Shown piece by piece: positions 23,776 through 35,800 of a stretch of DNA of 64,000 nucleotides (positions are counted from its first letter, which is position 1; the number at the start of each line of letters is the position of its first letter). The stretch covers positions 23,057,303 to 23,121,302 of the forward strand of contig CM057154.1 of NCBI GenBank assembly GCA_029962745.1. Reading direction: 5' to 3'. Made by a program: the position numbers and the translations under genes. Below the pieces are notes generated by a model. That model saw only the letters and a list, made by a program, of their open reading frames with translations, had not been told where the DNA came from and did no database searches. The stretch is from Echinometra lucunter (lineage: Eukaryota > Echinodermata > Echinoidea > Camarodonta > Echinometridae).

Positions 23776-24879
23776 TTGCCTCAGTGATTCCAATACATCT
23801 ACATTATAAGGTAACAATATTGTACATACCGGTAGCACTAAGTTCACACCAACCAACAGGTACCTAGGACACTTTGGTGCCCCAAATTTTTGTGTGGACC
23901 CCCCCCCCTTCCCCCAAATATAAAAATCTCAACAAAGGGATCAATGCAGACAAACCCTACAATTTAGATCAAGACCTTCTCCAAAAAGTTCGAGTAAAGC
24001 CCTGTTTATACTGCAAGTAAAAACAATTTGTACTTCCTCCTCTCATGCTTCATTTTCTACTGATCTTTCATTCTTTATCAAATTGCAGTTTTTTTTAGCC
24101 TGGATGACCTTATCGCCACATACATGTACATGTCACTAGAATACTCCTGCCTAGGTAGGTGCATGTCTAAATCTAATGAAATGTTTTCAATCATTGCCCA
24201 TCTGAAACCATAACAATGAAATATAACTTTGTATGAATGACTGAACAGAAATTTAAATTGGCACATTTCAAGACAGGAGTCAACTGCAAAGAACAATCAT
24301 CTTTTTCATGGATGCAATGATTACACACGATTACATTACACATTTTTCAAAAATACAATAAATAATGTTTCCCACTATATGTTGAACCCTTACCTTCATG
24401 GTATGTTAATGATATCCCAGTTATTTATTTTTTTTCCTGGTCTATCTGACTGCAGTGTATATATCCTCAAATTTACAGCTTACGTGGTGAATGGGGGGGG
24501 GGGGGGGGGATAGTTATATCTTATCATTATCCATCCATATTGTACAACACCTACTCAGCTTGTTGTATCCAAGTCTATGTGAGCTAAACGTGCGATATTC
24601 GTACCATTGCATACGTACCATCCAAAATGTACCATTGCACGTTTGTGACATCACAATTCACTTGCGCCGCACGCGTATCCACTGTTTATCAGTCATGCAG
24701 AGCATGCAAGTCGCGCACTAGGATACTCGCTACACAAGATACCCGCTACTCAGCCAGGTCGGCCAGGCATTTTGCAGTCTGAACTTTTTTCTTTGCATTT
24801 TAAACCTTACTTTCTGAACCAAACTGTTATTGTTATTCTTGATTTGCATCAATTTCTCGGACTTCCGAGGCGTTGTTCA

Positions 24880-25036
24880 ATACAAATAGCAAATATTTTA
24901 ATTCGTGCAATGGTACAAGATTTTGCATTTGGTGAAAGATCGCGACGTAACTCCTATTCAACTCGGCTTTGCCTCACTGAATAGGTCGCTCTTTCACCTC
25001 AAGCGAAATCTCGTACCATCGCACTCATGTCTATTC
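24880..25036. mobile_element. Palindromic element, 157 bp
   Basis: The left arm ATACAAATAGC...GGTGAAAGATCGCGAC mirrors the right arm GTCGCTCTTTCACC...GCTATTTGTAT with scattered mismatches. It lies upstream of the known VPS37 exons. Confidence 0.7.
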
Positions 25037-25891
25037 GCTATTTGTATAATATATCATGAAACATGGATGCAGACACATTATGTACATGCAATGCCTCATT
25101 CTGTTGAATGAAAGCTCTGTCTCATTAGAAATGAACAAAGACTTCATGCTTCAAAAAAAAAATCATTATAGTGTACCAGTATATCACCAGTATTTCACTT
25201 GTAATACTTTACAATACTTATTGTGTCAGGCTTACAGTTCCCTGACAGGCTGACACATGATCATCAAAACATGATCATCAGCATCATTATCACCATAAAT
25301 CATACCCAACAGCACCATATTGATACTTGTACCTAAATGCAAAATGTATACGTACCTAACATTTTGAAGGATCAGCGACAGGTATACTTTTTTCCTTTAT
25401 AAATTCAAAATTCTATCACGGTAAATTCATGAGTGAGATTGAGATTTCCAAACCCTCAAAAGAGGTCAGAATTCTGGGATTTCCAGCACAGAATAAGGTA
25501 CCACCAACACAAAAGCAGCAGCCTCTTATAAAGATATGTCCTTTTCCTCAGAGTCCAAACCAAGAATTACACAGCAATGATTTCATGAGAGTGACAGATC
25601 CTGCTCTTAAATTCCTAAAATCAATCATCAATGGGCAATTGCAACAGACAAGGATGTGTCAAGTACTGTATCCTACAGAAGTCTGTAGTGGCATTGCATC
25701 TAGTTACAAATCTAGTTACAATACGAAAGAAATTTATTTCCCCTTTTCAAGTGTTCTATAAATGTAATGCAATCCTTTGCGCTAAATGACATCGCTTCGA
25801 TGACTTGATATTTGTAACAATTTGAAATGTGAGATGTTCATGAAAAGGCAGAAGGCTTGATTGCCAGGAAGAGTGTTGAACAGTGTCAGGA

Positions 25892-25918
25892 TGGGGGGGG
25901 GGGGGGGGGGGGGGGGGG
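25892..25918 (+). repeat. Poly-G run
   Basis: About 27 G residues. Comparable G or C runs occur at 24487-24509, 28201-28214, 28893-28912, 28975-28990, 29583-29601, 34868-34881, 51160-51183 and 60599-60615. Confidence 0.85.
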
Positions 25919-26211
25919 CTCCGGACCACTTGACAAACATGAAGCTTTCACATTCTTTTATGATTTTTTTTTTTCAGAGAAAAAAAAAAAAAGAAAAGGA
26001 ACATTCATTTTGTACGTTTACATTTTACTAAACATGACAGATATTAATAAACCAAATATACATGAATACTGCCTCTGTGAGCATCTAACTAAACTAAAGT
26101 GCCCTCGGTGACTACAATATAAGTATAACAACATTTCACTACCTTGACCATTATCTCTGACCGAGTGGCTACCAGCTACCAAGTCATTTTGTCATGACAT
26201 GTCAAATGTTT

Positions 26212-26527
26212 AAGATCCAACAGTTTGATTTTTACTTCAGTGGAGAAGTGTATTATGATATTTTTATATTCATGAATAAAGGGGAAAAATCAATGATTTG
26301 AGGTAGTTTTCTCATTGTGCTGCCCAGCACAATGAGATTGCACGCACATCGCTTCGGGGTGCTTCAAGATCCAACAGCTTGATTTTTACTTCAATGGAGA
26401 AGTGTATTATGGTATTTTTATATTCATGAATAAAGCCAAAAAGGGGAAAAATCAATGATTTGAGGTAGTTTTCTCATTGTGCTGCCCAGCACAATGAGAT
26501 TGCACGTACATCGCTTCGGGGCGCTTC
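26212..26527 (+). repeat. Tandem duplication, two ~155-bp units each with a perfect hairpin
   Basis: Both units start AAGATCCAACAG and end ATCGCTTCGGGG. Each holds the 26-nt palindrome CTCATTGTGCTG-CC-CAGCACAATGAG (26311-26336 and 26473-26498). A further inverted pair CTGTCTCTAA / TTAGAGACAG follows at 26527-26588. Confidence 0.8.
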
Positions 26528-26932
26528 TGTCTCTAAAAAGAGGAGTGCCGACCCTACATGAGAGGCCAACGACGACCGTTAGAGACAGAACACTTCAGTC
26601 TAAGTTTAATCCAAGTCAAAACAACAGTAAACACAGCTTTATTCTACAATGTTCTAAGACTAACGTTAGAACCTGTAGAACCAAAACCATAGTTGCAGCT
26701 AGCCTTTCCCAAAAGTCCCAACCCAATCCCACCTTTAGTACAACACTACAATTAATGCTCATAATACACCAAATCACTTTGTGTGTTTAATAACAATATC
26801 ATATTCATAAGCATGCATTTGTGTGTAACAATAAAATTAAAGTCAATACATGTAATATGCACAATCACTTGGTGTGCTACTAACTGTTACACTACTAGTA
26901 ACAAGTACAACAGTCAACATGTACAAGCTAAG

Positions 26933-27249
26933 GGTAATCCTGGGTTTTAGGGGTATAAATTATTTGCACTTGCATTCGATCGCTAACTTCAGCACACCTC
27001 TTCCTGACAACCCAGCTGACCCACAGAAATAGAAAACAGTGACTGACACCAACCCTAACCCTAACCCCAACCCTCTACCATGTCTACCTAATCCCAATCC
27101 TAATCCTAACCCTATCCTTAACCCTAATCCTAATCCTAACCATAATCCACACACGACAGTCTCTGTTGTATGTGGTGCGCTGAAGTTAGCGATCGAATGC
27201 AAGTGCAAATAATTTAGATCTATAGAACTACTCCTAACCCAGGATTACC
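26933..27249. mobile_element. Foldback element with telomere-like core, 317 bp
   Basis: The outer inverted ends are GGTAATCCTGGGTT and AACCCAGGATTACC. A second, nearly perfect inverted pair lies inside them, TTATTTGCACTTGCATTCGA / TCGAATGCAAGTGCAAATAA, extending through GCTAACTTCAGC. The core (about 27047-27149) is a degenerate array of CCCTAA/CCCTAATCCTAA units. Confidence 0.75.
27047..27149 (+). repeat. Degenerate telomere-like (CCCTAA)n array
   Basis: About 15 imperfect AACCCT/AATCCT units run in one direction. This is too irregular for a recent telomere fusion, and it is enclosed by the inverted repeats of the element above. Confidence 0.75.
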
Positions 27250-27329
27250 AAGCTAAGTTACAATGTCAATGTAAAGTAAACCCTCTTACACTACGGCATA
27301 CCAATAACTCAGAATTCCATTTCTCCTCT

Positions 27330-27659
27330 TTCAGTCATCACAACTGCAAGGCTAGATATTGTTCTCGCTTGGCCTTTCGAACTGAGAAATTCCGGCTGAA
27401 CAATGCATAGTCTACGTCACTTTTCATGAAGAGACACAGGCCAGGCGAGCTGTCATTGCATTCTTTCTTTTTGTGGAAAATGATGTTATATTGTTGTTTC
27501 ATCATATCGATAGAGGGCGTTGAAATTTTAAGATCACTGCCGCGGTACATACTAGATACTCTCTTTTTACATGATTTAATTTGATAATTTTATGTATTGC
27601 TGTATGAGAGGAAGGAAATAAAATATCTCTTGAAACAAAACAAAAAACAAAAAAAAAAA

Positions 27660-27724
<65 letters not shown>

Positions 27725-29739
27725 TCTCTCTCTCCCTCTTTGCCCCATCATGACTGTGTAGGCCTACTTCTTCTCACCTTTTCCCTTCGCCACTCTCTTC
27801 TCTTTATCTGTTGGCACGCTCTCCCCTTCTCCCTAAGTTTGCGACACTTTAAAATTCTGTATATGATTCCCATATTATTTATGTTTTTAGCTATTATAAC
27901 GTCACCACAGATGTTACTCATGTGCTGTTAAATGTGTTGTGTAAAATGAAAATGTAAAATTTCCATTTTGATTTGAGATGGATGGATTTCATTAAGGCCC
28001 CCACCTTTTCATTTATCCATTCATTTATTTAATTAAGTAATTAATTAGTTGATTAATCATTCATTTATTTCAAATTTATTCTATTTTATTTTGTATATAT
28101 TCTTTTTTTTAAATTCTTTTCCTTTCCTTTTTTTAAAACAAAAACCCAGGTCTGCCCACAGAACTATAGGATGTCTGCCTCTGGGCATAGGCGCCGGAAG
28201 CGGGGGGGGGGGGGCAAAATCAATTTTTTGCCCCCCAAAGGGCCCCCCTTGGAAGAAACAAAAAATTTTGGATCATATACAACCATTTAAAATAAGCATA
28301 TTGACATGATTAGTGCTCTAAAATGTAAACTTTCAGCATTCAAAAATCAAAATTTTCTTACTCGGTCGCTACGCTCCCTCATATAGTAATTAGAAGCAAC
28401 GTTTCACAGTATTTAGAAATTCTGTATATCATCTATGAAAAAGGGGCAGATGCTTGCTTCATTCGGGGATTATTTTACTACCCCCCCCCCCTTCCTCAAT
28501 ATCCTCATATATTGGCATAACGGCGCCCGTATGTTTTCATATTTGGGCAATGCCGAAATATGAGATTTCTGTACATTTTCATCACCAAAACTGTAAAAAA
28601 ATTGCAGTTGTGAAACTGAATAGTTGATTTTCGGGCAAAGGGTGTCAGCCCCATCGCCCAAATCTACCAGTATGCCATTCATAACCCTCCCATTGCTATG
28701 CCCGGTCTCTAGTCTCTCACGTCATCCTAACATGCTACAAGCGGTGAACAAATAATCATGTTTCAGTACTAATGATGAGAGATGATGGGAAACACTTTTT
28801 GATAACAGTGAGTATCTTCTTAATTTAAAAAATCTAAACTTGTGCTTTTATATGTAAAGAAATATGTATAAAAGGGAGGGGAGAAATGTGCTTGTTCGGG
28901 GGGGGGGGGGGGGTGTAGGGTACGTTGTATGCTGGTAGTAAGCATTTGAGGTGGGCCCCCAACAGTGTTTACACCCCCCCCCCCCCCCCCTAAGCTGGGA
29001 CCCTTCCTTCCGGCGCGCCTGCCTCTGGGGACTGATCGGCCCATCCCAATGAGAAACCGTGTCAAACATTTATTGCTGAACTAGTGTAAAAGGAACAACA
29101 AAATTAGGGAGGTGGAAGGGAGACTCCCACTGCCCCTGCTATTATCAAGAAAAAACACCAGGGCTGATTTACTTTAATTTACTTTCATTTGCCATTACCT
29201 AATTTATGAACTTAACTGTTATAAATTCTCCTCTTTTTTTAATGATAAAAATGAAGAATCAAAATATTCTTATCTAATTCCCCTTTCTAAAAGTAGCTTG
29301 GACTTATCGGCTATCATGCACTAAGCGTTTTGTAGCATTTCAGACAGATACAGCTCTGCAGGGTACAAGGAAAGGCCCTATATCGAATTAATTGAACTTG
29401 TAAATTATTGTGCCCCTTCCACTTTCAAGCATCAGGAACCTGTAAAAGAGGGCAAACAATATTATGCAGATGTGTCTTTTCCAAAATTCTTTTCAATACT
29501 AAAATGTCTGAGTAGAAAAAATGAACAAGTGTATCAAGGGGCAGCAACCTCGGTCAAAGTAAAAGGGGAGGGGCGCAGATGTGCCCCCCCCCCCCCCCCC
29601 CGCATCGCAGGTGCACAATTTCCGTGAATGATATTTCGTCAGAGCCGAAAAATGTTGTACAGCGTGGCCAAGTGTAAATAATGTAGCTCGAGTTGAAGAC
29701 GCAGCTCCGGATATGAGCCTCTGAGTTTATCTTATTACG
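27330..29739. other. Interval upstream of USP30 (and probably of VPS37)
   Basis: It contains the CT microsatellite, poly-G/C runs and a repeat with inverted ends GCCTCTGGGCATAGGCGCCGG / CGGCGCGCCTGCCTCTGGGG (28168-29030). The 29600-29739 stretch is less repetitive and is the best place for the USP30 promoter. No TATA box is evident. A GC-richer patch at 27340-27545 with TGACGTAG could be a 5' exon or promoter of the - strand gene, but no coding exon with a fitting donor was recognised. Confidence 0.4.
27661..27737 (+). repeat. (CT)n microsatellite
   Basis: A CT tract of about 75 bp with two CCCT interruptions at the 3' end, preceded by an A-rich stretch. Confidence 0.95.
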
Positions 29740-29869
29740 ATGAAAAGTTTTCACAGTCGATCTGAGAATCTTGTACCAATTATTGGTTTAGGTGTAACTG
29801 CAGCTGTTGCTTTGTTGTATATACTATGGAGCCCAAGTCCTGGCAGTTCTAAGAGAACTGGGAAAAGAA
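29740..29869 (+). CDS. USP30: USP30 exon 1: start and mitochondrial membrane anchor
   Basis: ATG at 29740; donor A|GTAAAT at 29870. The 43 codons plus one base encode a short lumen-facing end, a hydrophobic helix LVPIIGLGVTAAVALLYILW and a Lys/Arg-rich stop-transfer segment (SKRTGKRR). It is about 20 residues shorter at the N-terminus than the human protein. Confidence 0.85.
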
Positions 29870-32800
29870 GTAAATATATTCATTCCAACTGACTCAATTT
29901 TATACGGATGGGACTGTATGTTAGAATTGAGTGACGCAATTTGTTCCTTTTTTTGCTGATGCTTGTCGATGATGAATGAGTTGATTTTCATTTGAGTGTT
30001 GTAGTATAGTGTATATCTGTCACTGTCTGTTGTCTTGAAAGTTTTAACAAAGTGTGGGTCTTATTCAAACCAACTATGTTACTCGAATGCATGGAAAATG
30101 AGAAGGTAACAAACATGATAAATTATAACTTCTAGTTGTACAGATAATTAGAGTAGTACAGCCTAATTAGAGTAGTACAGCCAGGGCTGCAACCTGCATT
30201 TTTCTCAAAACTGTCATAATTCCAAGTTCATGGACATCCTGTTGTGCTAATTCTACAACACAGGTTTCAGTGCGATGTGCAAAAAGTTAGATTCATGATG
30301 GTGTTGAATAATGGTCTCCAAATTTCTAAGTTGATGTTGATTTCTCTAGATCTAGAGTATGTGCTCCCTCCTGTGGGCGGCCGTCCCCTGTGAGCGGCCG
30401 GTGGTGAATAAAAACTAAAAATTAAAAAAATATTTTTGATATCCCTTCAAAAATTACCTTGGACAGTCTCAGGTAGGTTCTAGTGCACCAAAAAACATAC
30501 TCAGCGAAAGCAGTAAGCATAATGAGTCTCACTGAATATCATTAGAAGTCGACACCACCAGTCACCGACTGAAAAATGGCAGTTTCTTAACTTTTAAGTT
30601 AAGAAACTTTGACATACTTAAGCCAATACATAAGCTTTATTTGTTCAGTTTGATAACTGATTTGATAAGAGAATGAAGTTCATGGTCCATATTTTGCTGC
30701 CGAAATTCTTATTTATACCACCAGAGAAAAAGTTGCATGGGGGTGGCCGCTCACCAGAGCCATTTTTCAAGATGGGTCCTGTGAGCGGCCACCCTATGTA
30801 AAACGTGTACAAAATGCAGGTTTTTGTAGGAGATTGTACTCTGCCTTCATTTTTTTGTCACGGCATTTGGTAGATCATCACTTTTCACAGATTTTATGGG
30901 TTTCTACACAGTATTATTACTTTTCATGAAGTATTGGTGTGTAAAGCATGAAATTCAATATTAATTTTATTTACTTTGTCACAAATATGGCACTAACTGC
31001 TCGCCAAATGATAGGCGGCCGCCCACAGGGGTAGGGGCGGCCGCACACAGGACCCCTAACATCGTTTTGAAAAATGGACATTACTGACCACATAATTGGT
31101 CAATAATTTTAAGTTTGCCCTCTATTCAATTAGCAGGTATTTGGACTCTGCATTGATGGAATTGAACTATGTGTGAGTCTTTGATCAATAAATATAATCA
31201 GCAAATTCCCTTTAAGCGGCCGCACACCAGAGCCGGTACTCTGTTAAAAATTAAAGCTGCAGACTTGATTTGATTTTTTTTTTTTTGTAAAGAATCTCAC
31301 ATAATGAGATGTTGCTGAGAAAGCTCTTCTGTAGTGATAATCTCTTAATATTTAAGTCCATAAATGAACATTTTCTATTGAAATATGTACTTGAACACCA
31401 TATACTTTCTATTATCAAATCAGATCATTTCATGTAATGCATGTAATTCCTTTTCAATCATTTTTCTTCCTCCAGGAAAAGTTGCTGGTCTGGAAAACCT
31501 TGGTAATACCTGCTACCTGAACACCATTCTGCAAAGCTTAGCTGCATGTCCCGCTTTCCTAGCCTGGCTGAATAGAGCTCTCCGCAGGGGATGCTTCAAG
31601 GGGAGAGGCAATGAACTGGCCTACAGACTCTCACGCACCCTTGAAGGTAAGTTTCTGGTAACCCTGAGATTGGTAATTAGACATCTGGGAAGCGTTTCAT
31701 GAAGTGTCATGTCAGTGATTTTTACTGACAACTGTTAAAAGCTACTGAAATCCTTGCATCTGATTGGCTGAGAGCAAATTTGTCAGTAAATATCACTGGC
31801 AAGACACTTCATGAAATGCTCCTCTGCTTCAATCTTCTACATGTACATTCCATCAAAGTTACAGGATGAGGGCTTTGGCAGTGCTCCACAGAAAATTCAG
31901 GGCCCTGTACATGTATTGAGCCCTTTATTAACCCATTCGTGACAGGAATTATTCATAGCCTAATTTGATCAGCTTTTATTCTTCAAATTGGCAACACCAA
32001 CATTTTTCTTTTATTGCTACATTTTTCTTATAAAACATCATGTATCTGAAATAAATATAAATTGACAGAATGTATGATGAGAAGTCATAAAGTTGCCAAT
32101 TTGCAGGGAAAAACAGTAATTTTAACATTTTCATCACATTGCCAATTTAAGGATTTTAATGCTTATTTTCCTTTAAAAAAATTTCAGCATCAAACAATAA
32201 ATATTGGTGCAACAAAAATGGGCACAGTATGTGTAGACTTTTTTGCTCTTTCTTCTCATGTATTGGGTATGATTTTTAGGGCTCTGCATCAAAAGTTATT
32301 AGACCAAACCACAAAATGTGGACCCTCTGTCATGAATGGGTTAAAGTTGTTCACTTTTCAGGGTCTGAATTTGAATTTTAGGGGCCCATGTATCCTGATG
32401 CCTGTTAGTGTCAAGCCCTTGCTTTAGTTATGATTATATTTTAGGTTTGCTTCAAGTTTCTACTTGTACATTCCATCAAAGATACAGGGTCAGGGCTTTG
32501 GCAGTGCTCCACATTAAAGTTTTTGGGAGGGGTCCATATTAAAATTCCATGCCCAGTATGTACTGAGCCCTGTGTTAAAGTTGTTCAGTTTTCAGGGTCT
32601 GGATCTAAATTTTAGGGGCCCATGTGTCCCAATTTGACAAATAGCAAGAAAAAAATAAGGCCCTGTGAGTTCCAGATATATGTGCTGAAAAAGGATTCAG
32701 AAAAGTTAGGATGGTGTTTTGTTTACTTGGTTTATATAGGTTATATCAAACTTGTCTCATAGATTATTTTTACCAGAATTATTTGACGCATGTCTTTTCA

Positions 32801-35800
32801 TAAAACTGACAAAAATATTTGTTTATTTGTTCAGTTTTCTTTGAATTATTCCTCATTATTATCAAAACCCAGAGAATTTCATCGTTGGTATGTAATGAGC
32901 ATTTATTCTTCTCTCTCTTTCTGTCTCTTACACGCAGGTGTAAATGATTATTCCTCCTCAACCATCTACTCACCCCATGAGGTGCTGTATTCACTCTATA
33001 ATAGAAATTGGAGACCAGGACAAGAGCAACAGGTAGGAGGACCAAATCAGAACCAGGTCCTACTTCTGAACCTGTGGAGCAAAATGTTGTGTTTACAGGA
33101 AGGAGAAATTGAAAAAGACTGTATGAAAACTTGATCCTTAGTGCAACCACAATGTGAAATAGCTTAGTTTATTTACAGTATGTTTGCTTGTTTTGTGCAC
33201 TGTGTGTTTGAGGAGGGCATGATTCAGCTGTTTCAAAAGTGCATACCTGCATATTTATAAAAGCTATTTCATTTCCTTTTATTAAGAATGCTACCCTGTC
33301 ATATTGGTTAATACATATTACGATATATGTCAAAGTCCCTAATTTGCCTAAACTAAATTGATCATTTTTAGGGAATGAATAGTACATAATCTTCTATATA
33401 TTTTTGACATGTAATGCCCATATATGGATAATAATGATTTGATTAAATGTTACTGTATTTCACAACACAGGATGCTCATGAGTTATTTCAGTTTCTGTTG
33501 AGTGAGCTAAGTGAAGACAGAGAGCAGCCTCGCTCTCCTTTGCCTCTCAGCGAAGCTCCCAAGTTAGTGGTAAGTCTTCAGCAGCGGCAAGTCATCTCAG
33601 TCCCAGTATTATACTAGTCTGTAGGCACAGACCCTAATTGACACTTTATTAAAATGCATTCGGGTCTTGAGAGAAGCCTAGCCCACCTGCCTACTGGCTT
33701 TTTTTCAATATAGGTCTGGAGCAGCTATAGTACATAGTCACCATTGACCTCCTTTAGTCTAATACTCAGACCTCTATAAACCTCAACAGACCAGGGTTTG
33801 TGCCTGCAAAGTAGTATTATACTGTTAAACCTCCTGCAGACTTTGCTATTTGAATTGTGATCCAATTTTTGACCTGTGATAGGAATTACAGTAGCATTTA
33901 GTGAAAAAATATACAAGCATGTAAAACTTCAGTAGCAGAATCATCATAGTATTGTATCAGATTCATAGCCTCACAGTAGCTTGGATCAGATGGAATAGCA
34001 GGGATAGTGATACTTTTGATATTAAAATTAATTATGAGTATTGTACTGCAGGCACAAACCCTGCTAGCAAATGGGATAGAAAGAAGGGAAAAAATCATGT
34101 CCTCAATTGTTTCTTGCTTTTTCATAATCTAATGGCAAATATATCAATTGTTGTTGTGCTGTGGGGTCTGTGGAAACATATTTTGACTGTCAGCTGTTTC
34201 TGTTTTTCGTACAATCTATATCCTATAGAAGCATATCTCGAATGTCAGCTGTTACCAGTTTTGTTAAAATTTCTGTTCCGTAGAAGCATGTCTCAAATGG
34301 CAGAGTGAGCCACTCAGGGTTAAGGTCCAGTATAGAAGCTAACCTACCTCGTGTGACCAACAGAGATGTGGATTCACCATTCAGAGGTCTCCTAGCTCAC
34401 CATCTATCATGTACATTATGTGGACACAAGGTAAATAGTATGTCAATACTGACTGCTTAGAGTGGCAATGGTTAGAGGTAGTAGCCCACATGTGCAAGTG
34501 GCACCCAATCTGCACAAAAGTTTTACTTTAGATTGCTCTAAGCCACAGAAAAACACTCGCAAAGTTTTAGATCCCAGTACATTCCCTTTTAAGGATTGAG
34601 AAGGAAATATTGAACACAAATTTTCTTTTCGTTGTTTTGTAAAGGCGTCTTCCTGACGCTTTAAACCATTCATTTTCACTTATTCTTTGGAATGTTGTTG
34701 TAAATTTGATAACATGATAGTTTTACATAAATGTCTGTCATTTAAAATATTGAAATTGGCTTTTTCTCTTCAAATTCTGAAACAATGTTGTGCAAATGTG
34801 GGCTACTACCTTTAAAACTATTGCCCTAATAGGTGATATGGAGAGTGTGCTATGTCTCAATGAATATGGGGGGGGGGGGGGCAGTGCCGTCTTGAGATCA
34901 TGGAGGGGATAGTTTACACTTCTCCCTTTAATTGATTTAAAAAGAAATGATTCAATAAACCCTTAACTTTTTTGTTACATTTAACATCATTGGGATGTAA
35001 TCACACTCTGCCCGAAAATTTGAATTGCACGAAGATGGAAAGCAGTTTGACTTTAACGATGTCTCACTGGACATACCGGTTTTTAGTTCCCCATATTGCA
35101 GTGATAGATAAAATTATTCTCAAGGTTTACTTGAGTTTGATCTTTTACTCATTAGTGATGTGATTTCTAGTTTTATGATTAAAAGTTAGTGCATTGATTT
35201 TCATTTGGCACACTTTAACACTTTGCCTGCTGAACAAATTTTTCAGGAAAAATAATGCCAATTTTTCTTGTGATATTTTCTTTAAATTCTGGTATCCTTC
35301 GTACAATACTTGATGCTGATATCGCTCAAGTATTCTAGCCGTTTTCAGGTTCCGTTGTACCCTTTGCAAAGGAGAAAACTAATTATACTGATTATGTAAC
35401 TTAATTGTACGATTGCGATGATGGTCAACAGTACTTGGCAAAGGGTTAAGGAAATTTATGGTGGACTAAGAGCAGTAGAAAAAAAAAACCTTGTTCAGTA
35501 TGATCAGACAGTAGGTCCTGGAAATATGTGTACCCATATGTAATGGAAGTATGATTCATGTGCTTCTGTTTGTGTTCTTGTTTTGCAGAATCCTGTGACA
35601 TATACCAGCTTCGACTGTCTCTCCCTCCCGATCCCTACCCTAGCCCTCCTCAACACCCTTTCATTGGACTGCATCCTGGAGAGATTCACCCACGCCGAGC
35701 TGGTACACGATGTGGAGTGTGTGGAATGCAGTAAGAATGATACCAGCCCCCAGGAGGATGGATGTAGAGGAGCCGGAGGAGGGATGAGGAAGGGACAAGG

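Noticed and set aside
25429..25761. 110-codon + strand frame
   Set aside because: No family recognised and no splice or regulatory context. The composition is compatible with chance in this region.
26479..26790. 103-codon + strand frame
   Set aside because: It starts inside the duplicated hairpin unit, has no recognised domain and no supporting splice or homology signal.
26960..27208. Gly-Leu repeat protein on the - strand
   Set aside because: It is a translation of the telomere-like array and its inverted ends.
27338..27550. 70-codon - strand frame as first VPS37 exon
   Set aside because: No donor in the required phase was found and the peptide has no UEV-like features. It may still be a 5' UTR or promoter.
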